Notes under the pieces: model-generated
Told to the model about the DNA's origin: nothing
Database searches by the model: none
The model's input: the letters and a program-made list of their open reading frames with translations, nothing else
DNA from: CAYUWG01 sp964448285
GTDB taxonomy: Bacteria > Bacteroidota > Ignavibacteria > SZUA-365
Assembly: GCA_964448285.1 (NCBI GenBank)
Contig: CAYUWG010000014.1
Span: forward strand, 1-64,000
Direction: 5' to 3'
DNA: 64,000 bases
Shown here: positions 56,646-64,000 of the stretch, one piece after another
Numbering within the stretch: position 1 is the stretch's first letter
How the letters are laid out: every line of letters starts with the position of its first letter
Program-made: the position numbers and the translations under genes

Positions 56646-56738
56646 ATAACATGTTACCGCAAGTTTTCATAGATGAATCGACGCTCGCTCATTGAAGGCA
56701 AAATAAAAAAAGGGCTGACCCTTTCGAATCAGCCCTTG
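56646..56738. repeat. 93-bp direct repeat, copy 1
   Basis: Matches 58474-58566 without gaps at an offset of 1828 bases. The last 48 bases, including the terminator, are identical; the first 45 differ at about a third of positions. Confidence 0.9.
56703..56737 (-). terminator. Rho-independent terminator of the gene at 56835-58352
   Basis: On the minus strand, a 9-bp stem (AAGGGCTGA / TCAGCCCTT) with a 10-base loop is followed by a run of seven T and TATTTT. It lies about 97 bases after the stop codon. Confidence 0.9.
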
Positions 56739-56834
56739 ATTACTGGCGTCGGTTGAGTCGTCCCATACCGCACATGGTCTGCGTCCGCGTGTGGTAAGAA
56801 TCCTAATCGTCTCGTAGCGATCTACAACAGCTTT

Positions 56835-58352
56835 TTACCTGATAAGAGAAATCAGACGGGCAAAGGTATTCCGCTCAGTATCCATCCGAACGATGTACGT
56901 CCCAGTCATGAGATTATGAGTAAGGAACTCGATTGAGTTACTTCCCGCGACCACGTATCCATCAATGAGTGTTGTGATCAATCTTCCAAGCAGATCAAAG
57001 ACATGTATTCGAACATGTCCCCCCGGTGACTCATAGTGAATCGTGGTATGGCTCGTAAATGGATTCGGGTTGTTTGGATGCAATGCGGAGACAACCGAGG
57101 AAACTGAAAATTGAGCGCCGAGGATTTGATCCACCTGAAACCGTCGAAGGTAGGCCTCTTCTTTTCCACTTCGCGTATCGAGCCATGTCACTACAACACT
57201 GTCGTTCAAAACCGAAAGCCCTGGCGAATACTGATTTCCCGTTGGGTCGGAATGAAGCCGTTTCGGGAATCCAATCCACTTCATGTTTTGGCCAAACAGA
57301 CCACAAAAAATATCGGTACTGCTGTCCGCCAAAATCTTCGTCCACGCGACAACGTACCGTCCATCATTCAATTGCTTCATCGAATAATCTGCTTTTTGAA
57401 GCGTTTGTATCGTATCAATGGACACCGGACGAAGGTAGCTGGCCCATGCCAAACTCACTCCGAACGTGGTTTTCACCCCATCCAAAAAGAATTGGGGTGG
57501 TGACAATTGCCGTCCAGTTGAATCGTATCGTGTAAAAACAAGGGTATCTGTTGGAAGTACCCGACGAATAACGATGAATTCGTTCCCATCCACCCAATGT
57601 ACTTGATCCGAAAGATCGGATTCTGATGCTTGCAATGAGTCCAGCACAATGCTACGGCCAAGTTTCTTTGAAGTAGTACTGCAGACACTTATTGAGATCT
57701 CGTATCGAGGAATATCCGTTGGGTGTGCTCTCCATTCCTTCTGATTCCTTGAATAGAAAAGCATGTTCCCGTTCCTCGGTTGTGATATGTCAGCATGTGG
57801 AAATCCGTAGTCAACCATTCTTTCCAAGTCGCGTGTTGAGTAGGCGTACAGTGACCATGTTGGCGACACAGAAGGAATATTTGTGATTTTTCGGGATTTC
57901 GTGTTCCACACGAGAAATTCCCTATTTCGGGGGCCAGGGCTTAGCAGCCCTCCTCCCATCGACAAGATTTGGCTTGTGTTTGCCAATAGATAAATCTCAT
58001 CGTCAAGAACTTCTCCTTTCACTGCATCAAGAAACTGGTCACTATAACTATCGGGCTCAGATCTGTACCTATTACCCCATAGCTGGAATAGCTCGGCTGA
58101 AGAATCTATGACCGTTGATCCCTGATGGACAAAGTACTTGAAAATCGAGCCATACATTATTGGCTCACTGTCTATGAAATAGGAGTTTGCTCGTAACTGG
58201 ACCCACTTGTTATCGAGTAAATCGAGTCGTAGTAAACCCCTGTCATGACGAGATATTTGTTCTTCACCATTTTGTGAAAAAGCTGGCTGTGAATCACAAC
58301 ACTGTGTAAGAATGATCAGTGCTGAGGTAATATAAATCGGTATGAGTTTCAT
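56835..58352 (-). CDS. T9SS-sorted exported protein of unknown function
   Basis: 505 residues; family not recognised. A signal peptide (LIPIYITSALIILTQCCDSQPAFSQ) could be cut by signal peptidase I or, at the CC, by the lipoprotein peptidase. The central 390 residues have repeated beta-strand patterns (FLVWNTKSRKITNIP, EFIVIRRVLPTDTLVF, GRYVVAWTKI, DSVVVTWLDTRSGKEEAYLR) that recall the propeller-like repeats of the gene at the left edge. The sorting domain runs LHPNNPNPFTSHTTIHYE to LISLIR. The gene looks more A+T-rich than its neighbours and lies between the two 93-bp direct repeats, which suggests it was inserted as a cassette. Confidence 0.82.
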   Translation of the reverse strand: MKLIPIYITSALIILTQCCDSQPAFSQNGEEQISRHDRGLLRLDLLDNKWVQLRANSYFIDSEPIMYGSIFKYFVHQGSTVIDSSAELFQLWGNRYRSEPDSYSDQFLDAVKGEVLDDEIYLLANTSQILSMGGGLLSPGPRNREFLVWNTKSRKITNIPSVSPTWSLYAYSTRDLERMVDYGFPHADISQPRNGNMLFYSRNQKEWRAHPTDIPRYEISISVCSTTSKKLGRSIVLDSLQASESDLSDQVHWVDGNEFIVIRRVLPTDTLVFTRYDSTGRQLSPPQFFLDGVKTTFGVSLAWASYLRPVSIDTIQTLQKADYSMKQLNDGRYVVAWTKILADSSTDIFCGLFGQNMKWIGFPKRLHSDPTGNQYSPGLSVLNDSVVVTWLDTRSGKEEAYLRRFQVDQILGAQFSVSSVVSALHPNNPNPFTSHTTIHYESPGGHVRIHVFDLLGRLITTLIDGYVVAGSNSIEFLTHNLMTGTYIVRMDTERNTFARLISLIR

Positions 58353-58473
58353 GATGACGCCTGGGGTTTGTTTCTTCTGAAATCTATTGAATCACTGGAC
58401 CCTGCGCATCCCATATTCATGGTATTTTTTCCTGAATCCAGCTTCCTGAGTGTCTTAGCCAATAACAGATCGG

Positions 58474-58566
58474 ATAACATGTTGAAGCCAGCTCTCATAA
58501 AGGAATCGAAGCTCGTTCATTGAAGGCAAAATAAAAAAAGGGCTGACCCTTTCGAATCAGCCCTTG
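58474..58566. repeat. 93-bp direct repeat, copy 2
   Basis: Second copy of the repeat at 56646-56738, directly after the stop of the DUF11-like gene. Confidence 0.9.
58532..58565 (-). terminator. Rho-independent terminator of the gene at 58585-63375
   Basis: The same stem, loop and T-run as the terminator at 56703-56737, here 20 bases after the stop codon of the DUF11-like gene. Confidence 0.9.
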
Positions 58567-58584
58567 GTTCTTAACTGACCACTC

Positions 58585-61500
58585 CTACCGCACGATCACC
58601 ATTTGTTTGATGATCTGATTGGTTTCGGATGAGAGACGGAGATAGTAGCCACCAGCAGGGAGCTGTGACGTGTTGTATCGCACGGTGTGCATGCCTCCGG
58701 GTTTGAAACCTTCATCGATGACAGCAACGTGCTCGCCGAGATGGTTGAACAATTCGAGTCGTAGGTTCATCGGCTGACCGATGAGATAGTTGATCGTCGC
58801 GGAGTGCGTGTTCGGATTCGGGAAGAACTGCAGGAGTTCGAAATCATCCGGGCGTACGCTGCCACCATCGCCGCGCACCGAGAGTACCGGTCCCGTAATG
58901 CGGACGGTGTCGGTCGCAATCGCGTTGCCATCGCCGTCATACGTGACCCATCGAATGACCGGCGGGGCGGACTTCGCAGAATCGCGTGCGACGACAAGGT
59001 TGAAGTATCCGGACGTGCCGTTCACAGGAATGAGGCTTTCGAAGCTGAACAAGCCTTCGCTCTGACCCTGTTCGTATCCGTCGAGCACAGCATACTGTGG
59101 TTCGAGAGTCGTTCCGTGCCAATGAGCACCGGACCCGGCAACGATCACGTCTTCGCTGTCCATCACATTGACGGATACCCACTTCACCGGCGTGCTCGAA
59201 GTATTCTGTAACTGAAGCTTGTTCGCATAGACACGCTTCGTAATACGTTGCGTCCAAATCGTTCCTCCACCCGGATTCGGCGGCAGAGCTTTCCACAGAC
59301 CGTACGTTGAGATGCAGCTATCGCCATCGGCATGATGAATGACGAGTGTGATTGTGCCAGTCCAATTACAGCTATAGTCCACACCGACGTTAAACTGTAC
59401 TTGTGTGTTCGCGCTGATGAAGCCTGATGTTGGGATGCGCGTGTATGGAAGAGTCCACGATGTTGGCGTGAAGTCCACGGTCAACGCTCCGCCTTGCCAG
59501 ATGCACGGTGTCGGTGTTCTGACGATATCGATATGCGTAATCGGTGATGCGGGCACTTTGAAGTTGTACACGGTGAACGTACGTCCGGAAATATTGAGTC
59601 CGGGGAAGAGAACGGGTTTCACTTTGATGTCGTCGCATTTAACCGGTGGTTTCTTATCGCACTTGTACTGGAATCGCACCATGCAAGAATCCCCGTTTGC
59701 GTGATGTACGACCAGCGTTACGAACATCATTGCCGTCGGCGGGATCGGTGTTGCGTTGAAGCTGAAGTTCGGACTTCCCGGACACGCGGGGCTGAAGGCC
59801 AGCACACCGGACGTGCTCCCTACAGGCGCAGGTGCGAGCGGTGTGCATGGCGCCGTCACGAAGGAGTTCACCGTTCCGTTCGTGATGTAATAAGAAATCG
59901 ATGTGATGGGTGAACCCGAGCCGTTGACGATCGTGGCGTGGTAGGTGCAACAATCATCGAGCTTCTGGTTGATGAGCGAATCACATTTCTTCTGGCATTG
60001 CGGAACGTCGAAGCACACGCTGTCGCACACGATTCTTTGACCTTGAATGTCGAAGATCCCGTAGCGAATGCACGCGAACGTGTTCGTCGGCGGCGTGTCG
60101 ATGAAGGTCAACGTCTGAGAGCTTGTTCCAACAGGCAGCGTCAACGTCGCCGGAGTAACGGAACCCTGGTAAGATGCGAACCACGTCGTAATCGGCGAGG
60201 CGCTCGTATTCGTCACGGAAACGACAAGCGTCGTGATGCAATTTCCGCTCGTATCGACACCGCCGCTCGTCACGCTCGTCGCCTTGATGGAGAGAGAATC
60301 GCAGAGATCACCATGATCTCCGCATGGGGGAAGTTTGAAGCAAACGCTATCACAAATCCTCTTTTGACCCTGGATGAAGATGCCGAAGCGAATGCAGACG
60401 AGTGTATCCGGCGGTGGTGTGTCGATGAACGTAAAGGTCTGCGTACTCGTGCCGACAGGTAGAGTGACCGATGCCGGTGAGACCGTTCCTTGAAGTGATT
60501 CGAACCACGCGGTGATCGGATTGATGCTCGCGTTCGTCACCGAGAGATCGACGCTGTACGTACAGTTTCCAGTCGCATCGACACCGGTAGCGGATACGTT
60601 CTTGAATTGCACTGAAAGCGAATCACACAGATCGCTCTGTCCGCCGCACGGTGGGAGGTCGAAACAGACGCTGTCACAAACGATCCTCAGGCCTTGAACA
60701 TCGAATATCCCGTAGCGGATACACACGAACGTGTCCGTCGGCGGCGTGTCGGTGAATGTTACCGTCTGCGTGCTCGTACCGACGGGAATGGTCAGTGTCG
60801 GCGGCGTCACTATGCCTTGGAATGAATCGAGCCATGTTGGGATCGGCGAACCGGAGGAATTCGTCGCAGTGAGCGTGACGGTGTAATCGCACAGTCCTGT
60901 CGTCGGATTTACGCCGGCGCTCACGACGGATTTCAATTGAAGCTTGATCTCACAGTGCGCCGTCGTATCCTCGGAGAGGGTGATGCACGCTTGCTGGGAT
61001 TCCAACTGCCCGATCTGCTGATCGCTAATGATCGTGCTGTTGATGAGATGACGCACTGCAGCGTTCGCAGCGAACGTATTGCAGGCGCCTCCCGGCGGGA
61101 CGGCGCTCGAAGGCACAGAAACGGTATAGATTCCCGTCGCGGAATTTCCGGCGGCGACAGGCGTCGGGCCGAAGTATGCGCCGAGATTTTTATTGCCGAC
61201 ACTGAGACCGGGCGACCACGTACCGAGCGTACCGCAGCCACCGATAAACATATTTCCGGGCGAACCGATCGGCGCGAAATTGTTCACCGTGGCCAAGCTC
61301 AACGGGTTATTGTATCCGGTCGCAGTCGGCGACGAGCTGATCGTCGCGACGTAGCTGACATCGAACGTGCTGCTTCGCGGACTGCATGGCGGCAGGATCA
61401 ACTGATCGAGCGCCCCGTTGTCGCGCGGAAGAAGATCGGCGAACGTGATGTGACGCAAGCCGACACTTCCCGGAGCGACGGTCAGGCGCAGTCGATAATT

Positions 61501-63375
61501 GACATTCGAGCCTGGTGTGACCGTCGTCGATGACGCCCAACTCGTCGTGTCTTTCGCAACGCTCTTATCCAAGAGGAAGCCGGTCGTTCCGATGACGTTG
61601 ATGAGGTCGGTGTTCGAAAGGGTCGGACCGGTGAGGCTTCCACCCGAGATGGTGAAGTTGTTCGGAATGTTTCCTAACGCGGAAGTGTCTGTCACCATCA
61701 CATCGAACTCGATGAAGTAGAACGGCACACCCGGCGTTCCGTACATACCGCAACTGTTGTAGAAGATACTCTGGCAGGTTGCGGGAATCGTCGGCAGTGC
61801 GAACGTCAGCGTATTCCCGCTTTGCGAAAACGACACGCCTGTCCAGTTCGACGTGCTCTGACATGGGACGTTCCAGGAAGCAGCCGTGTAGTATGACGGA
61901 TTCCCGATGTACTGGAGATTCGGATTGAGAACATCCGTAATGCTCGCTCCGGTAATCGGAAGTCCTCCGATGTTTTGCACACGCAAACGATAGCGCAGCG
62001 TGTCTCCGGGGCTGTATGATGTCTGTTTGTTGCAGACTTCCTTCCATAAACAGGGCTTCGGTGCGGGAGCTGTAACGACGAATGATGCACAAGCTTTTTG
62101 TGGCGCAGTGCCGATAATCTGCATCCACGCACAGTTGGTGATCGTTGAACCGACTGTCGCTCCGGACGGAATCGTGAAAGTCACCTCGAAATATCTGCAC
62201 TGTGCCGGGAGTAGTGGCGAGCTTAATGTTACCGTGACGATATTTCCGCTGAGGCTCGCATTCAAACCGGGTGAAACTGCGCCGAGCGCGATTCCAGTCA
62301 ACGGAGGCGCGGGAATGGTGTCTGTAATCGTCATCGAAGTAATCGGAAGGGTGCCGTTGTTGCAAACCCAAATCTGGTACTTACCGGAGCAGCCGGGCTG
62401 GCCGTTCGTATAGACGTACTTGCTGAACGTTGCGCTCGTCACTTGCTTGATCTCGACGCATGTTTGATTACTCGGATGCACCGCGGGACCGCAGGGACTG
62501 TTCTGGCTACCAAGTGTTCCGTGCAGGGTTGCTCGGTTTGTGATTTGCGTTCCGTTCGGGAAAAGGATTTTCGGATAGAGCACCTGGAAGGAACAGCACA
62601 CGGTGTTGTACATCGGTAGTGCGTTGAGCGCTCCGATCGACCACGAGATGACGTTCCCTGTTTGCGTTGCACCACAGGAAGAACTGACGAGCGTTGCGCC
62701 CGCAGGAAGCGTGTCATAAACCACCGCGTTGAACATGTTCAACTGCCCGGTAATACCGACATTCTTCCAGACACAGATCTGATACGTGACGATGGAATCA
62801 GCGGTCACGTAGGGGCATGGCCCAGGCTGTGTCCCTGCACCGACGACCCACTTTCCGATATTCCAGGGATCGACGGCGATCGCTCTTGTACTGACGTAAC
62901 CCGTACAGAAATCTGCTTTGAGCGTTCCGACGTCGCCTTGCATGCAGACGCGATTGCGGGCAGTCGTTCCGTTGCATGTAATACCGTTGGGAAATTGTAC
63001 CGTGATCACAAACGACCCGGAACAACCTCCGGGAACTGAAGCCCACGTCAATGTCACTGTACCTCCCATGCTGTTCACAGGCGGAGCGGTAACTGTTGGC
63101 GAACCACAGACGGACGACGTGTTGATCGACTGAAATGACAGGTTCGCTGGTAAAACATCGGTAATCGTAATCGATGTCGCACCTGCCGGGATGGAGAAGT
63201 AAATCGTGTAAGAAAAATTCTGTCCCGTTGCGATGGCAGTATCGCTTACCACCTTCTTCAACGTAAAACCGTTGGACTGCGCTTGACTCATGAACGACTG
63301 ACCCCGTGCCGGAGTCAGTAAAATGAAGAGAAGCGTGAGAACGATGGCGGATTGAACAAAGAAACGATGTTTCAT
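58585..63375 (-). CDS. Giant DUF11/conserved-repeat surface protein with T9SS sorting domain
   Basis: 1596 residues. A signal peptide ends at about residue 26 (ARGQ). About seven beta-sandwich units resembling DUF11 repeats (SYTIYFSIPAGATSITITDVLPANL; RYRLRVQNIGGLPITGASITDVL; VNYRLRLTVAPGSVGLRHITFADLLP) cover the first 800 residues. Three near-identical units of 103-108 residues follow (about 805-1125), each ending CDSVCF.LP.C, with many cysteines. Two further Cys-rich beta domains and the sorting domain (LLQFFPNPNTHS to QMVIVR) complete it. A long stalk or matrix protein is likely. AGGAC lies about 9 bases before the start and could pair with GTCCT just before the ATG. Confidence 0.9.
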   Translation of the reverse strand: MKHRFFVQSAIVLTLLFILLTPARGQSFMSQAQSNGFTLKKVVSDTAIATGQNFSYTIYFSIPAGATSITITDVLPANLSFQSINTSSVCGSPTVTAPPVNSMGGTVTLTWASVPGGCSGSFVITVQFPNGITCNGTTARNRVCMQGDVGTLKADFCTGYVSTRAIAVDPWNIGKWVVGAGTQPGPCPYVTADSIVTYQICVWKNVGITGQLNMFNAVVYDTLPAGATLVSSSCGATQTGNVISWSIGALNALPMYNTVCCSFQVLYPKILFPNGTQITNRATLHGTLGSQNSPCGPAVHPSNQTCVEIKQVTSATFSKYVYTNGQPGCSGKYQIWVCNNGTLPITSMTITDTIPAPPLTGIALGAVSPGLNASLSGNIVTVTLSSPLLPAQCRYFEVTFTIPSGATVGSTITNCAWMQIIGTAPQKACASFVVTAPAPKPCLWKEVCNKQTSYSPGDTLRYRLRVQNIGGLPITGASITDVLNPNLQYIGNPSYYTAASWNVPCQSTSNWTGVSFSQSGNTLTFALPTIPATCQSIFYNSCGMYGTPGVPFYFIEFDVMVTDTSALGNIPNNFTISGGSLTGPTLSNTDLINVIGTTGFLLDKSVAKDTTSWASSTTVTPGSNVNYRLRLTVAPGSVGLRHITFADLLPRDNGALDQLILPPCSPRSSTFDVSYVATISSSPTATGYNNPLSLATVNNFAPIGSPGNMFIGGCGTLGTWSPGLSVGNKNLGAYFGPTPVAAGNSATGIYTVSVPSSAVPPGGACNTFAANAAVRHLINSTIISDQQIGQLESQQACITLSEDTTAHCEIKLQLKSVVSAGVNPTTGLCDYTVTLTATNSSGSPIPTWLDSFQGIVTPPTLTIPVGTSTQTVTFTDTPPTDTFVCIRYGIFDVQGLRIVCDSVCFDLPPCGGQSDLCDSLSVQFKNVSATGVDATGNCTYSVDLSVTNASINPITAWFESLQGTVSPASVTLPVGTSTQTFTFIDTPPPDTLVCIRFGIFIQGQKRICDSVCFKLPPCGDHGDLCDSLSIKATSVTSGGVDTSGNCITTLVVSVTNTSASPITTWFASYQGSVTPATLTLPVGTSSQTLTFIDTPPTNTFACIRYGIFDIQGQRIVCDSVCFDVPQCQKKCDSLINQKLDDCCTYHATIVNGSGSPITSISYYITNGTVNSFVTAPCTPLAPAPVGSTSGVLAFSPACPGSPNFSFNATPIPPTAMMFVTLVVHHANGDSCMVRFQYKCDKKPPVKCDDIKVKPVLFPGLNISGRTFTVYNFKVPASPITHIDIVRTPTPCIWQGGALTVDFTPTSWTLPYTRIPTSGFISANTQVQFNVGVDYSCNWTGTITLVIHHADGDSCISTYGLWKALPPNPGGGTIWTQRITKRVYANKLQLQNTSSTPVKWVSVNVMDSEDVIVAGSGAHWHGTTLEPQYAVLDGYEQGQSEGLFSFESLIPVNGTSGYFNLVVARDSAKSAPPVIRWVTYDGDGNAIATDTVRITGPVLSVRGDGGSVRPDDFELLQFFPNPNTHSATINYLIGQPMNLRLELFNHLGEHVAVIDEGFKPGGMHTVRYNTSQLPAGGYYLRLSSETNQIIKQMVIVR
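59998..60957. repeat. Three tandem coding repeats of about 310-325 bp
   Basis: Units lie at about 60649-60957, 60325-60648 and 59998-60324 within the giant DUF11-like gene. They encode the same beta domain (TLPVGTSTQTFTFIDTPP is nearly constant). The DNA similarity is high enough to suggest recent duplication and to allow unequal exchange. Confidence 0.85.
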
Positions 63376-63603
63376 AGGACGTTGTCCTTTTCTTGTGGTG
63401 ATGGTAATCCGTAATAAAAACCCGAGCGGAAAATATATCGGTTCTTCAACTGTTCCAACAGCAGGTCAGAATGAGACACATGTGTATAGCCCGCGGCGAT
63501 AGCCTTCTGGCAAGTGTTTATCACGAGAGTGTGCAAACCGGTACGGGGATCAGAGTCACTTTGACTGATCTTTGACTTCCGACTTCTGCCCTCTGTTTTT
63601 TCT
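63376..63603. other. Gap between S9 peptidase and DUF11-like gene
   Basis: 228 bases, with both genes leftward. It holds a pyrimidine-rich stretch (around 63570-63600) and an inverted repeat GATCAG/CTGATC at 63548-63570 whose stem is not followed by a T-run. No gene or convincing promoter seen. Confidence 0.5.
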
Positions 63604-64000
63604 CTATCTCATCAAATGCTTCTTGAACCACGCATGAAACTCTTTGTACCACAACTGGCTGTTACGCGGCTTGAGTACGTGATGCCCTTCATCGGGGAAG
63701 TAGAGGAATTTGCTTTCGATGCCGAGTCGCTGAAGTGTTGAGAAGAGCTGCATGCCCTGCTCGACCGGCACGCGGAAGTCGAGTTGGCCATGTGCGACGT
63801 ACGTCGGTGTTTTAAAGTTCTTCGCGAATCTGCTCGGCGACCACTTGTCGTACATCTTCGGATTCGTCCACGGTGTGCCTTTGAACTCCCATTCAGGAAA
63901 CCATAGCTCTTCCGTCCCGCCGTACATGCTGACGAGTTCATACACACCGGCATGGCTGAACAGCGCTTTGAAGCGGTTGGTGTGTCCGAGGAACCAGTTG
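63604..64000 (-). CDS. S9 prolyl-oligopeptidase-family peptidase (C-terminal end only)
   Basis: The last 131 residues of a gene that runs off the right edge. The frame is open from the edge (NWFLGHTNRFKALFSHAGVY). The catalytic Asp is in AHGQLDFRVPVEQG and the catalytic His in PDEGHHVLKP, the spacing of dipeptidyl-peptidase IV/acylaminoacyl-peptidase-like enzymes. The nucleophile GxSxGG would lie upstream, outside the window. The typical function is cleavage of peptides or removal of N-terminal dipeptides. No sorting domain follows the hydrolase domain. Confidence 0.85.
   Translation of the reverse strand, partial: NWFLGHTNRFKALFSHAGVYELVSMYGGTEELWFPEWEFKGTPWTNPKMYDKWSPSRFAKNFKTPTYVAHGQLDFRVPVEQGMQLFSTLQRLGIESKFLYFPDEGHHVLKPRNSQLWYKEFHAWFKKHLMR

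Noticed and set aside
56739..56834. Possible tRNA or small RNA between the terminator and the T9SS gene stop
   Set aside because: No cloverleaf arms, T-loop consensus or CCA end could be placed.

Overview
The window reads as a chromosome segment of an FCB-group bacterium, most likely in the Ignavibacteria / Chlorobi / Kapabacteria neighbourhood of Bacteroidota. This is inferred from three things: about a dozen large exported proteins end in a type IX secretion (T9SS) type-A C-terminal sorting domain (for example YPNPFNPTTSISYDIP and tails such as VFVLR or QMILMK); many are built from BNR/sortilin-like propellers, choice-of-anchor-D/ASH, SprB/PKD-like and TIG modules; and at least two promoters fit the Bacteroidetes TTTG-N19-TAnnTTTG pattern. 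No rRNA, tRNA, CRISPR array, integrase or transposase was seen.

Layout. 1-2612 is the open end of a T9SS cargo gene that has no stop inside the window. 2613-9100 holds housekeeping and envelope genes: a sulfurtransferase, a UPF0182 membrane protein, a fatty-acid hydroxylase-like enzyme and two GT2 glycosyltransferases. 9186-10555 is a frameshifted propeller gene. 18367-10749 (minus strand) is a compact five-gene operon: GH20-like hexosaminidase, HlyD-type adaptor, VTC polyphosphate-polymerase domain, DUF4956 membrane protein, and a T9SS-tagged CotH-type kinase with a lamin-tail domain. 18629-28233 is a block of cell-surface genes in which a 307-bp direct repeat brackets an inserted segment holding a Cys-rich exported protein, another propeller protein, a uvrB remnant and a sorting-domain remnant. 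28416-37299 carries a CsbD/ElaB-like stress protein, an aminotransferase, a beta-barrel-like protein, a matrixin-like metalloprotease and a VIT-VWA protein. 37445-47238 (minus) holds a glyoxalase-like protein, a GT-C-like membrane protein, leuS, pckA and a GH3/beta-lactamase lipoprotein fusion. 47371-53432 is a translationally coupled pair, a giant LamG/ASH adhesin and a double-OmpA-domain protein. 53475-56599 has a 31-residue membrane peptide, an outer-membrane-like protein, a lipoprotein alpha/beta hydrolase and a membrane-bound AraC regulator. 56835-64000 has two further T9SS cargos and the C-terminal end of an S9 peptidase.

The dominant theme is cell-surface construction. The best candidate for an uncharacterised system is the GH20-HlyD-VTC-DUF4956-CotH operon. 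Its VTC protein keeps the basic residues expected for polyphosphate synthesis, DUF4956 and HlyD could provide a membrane path, and the kinase is addressed to the cell surface. Several single-gene surface cassettes appear to have been shuffled in between short direct repeats.
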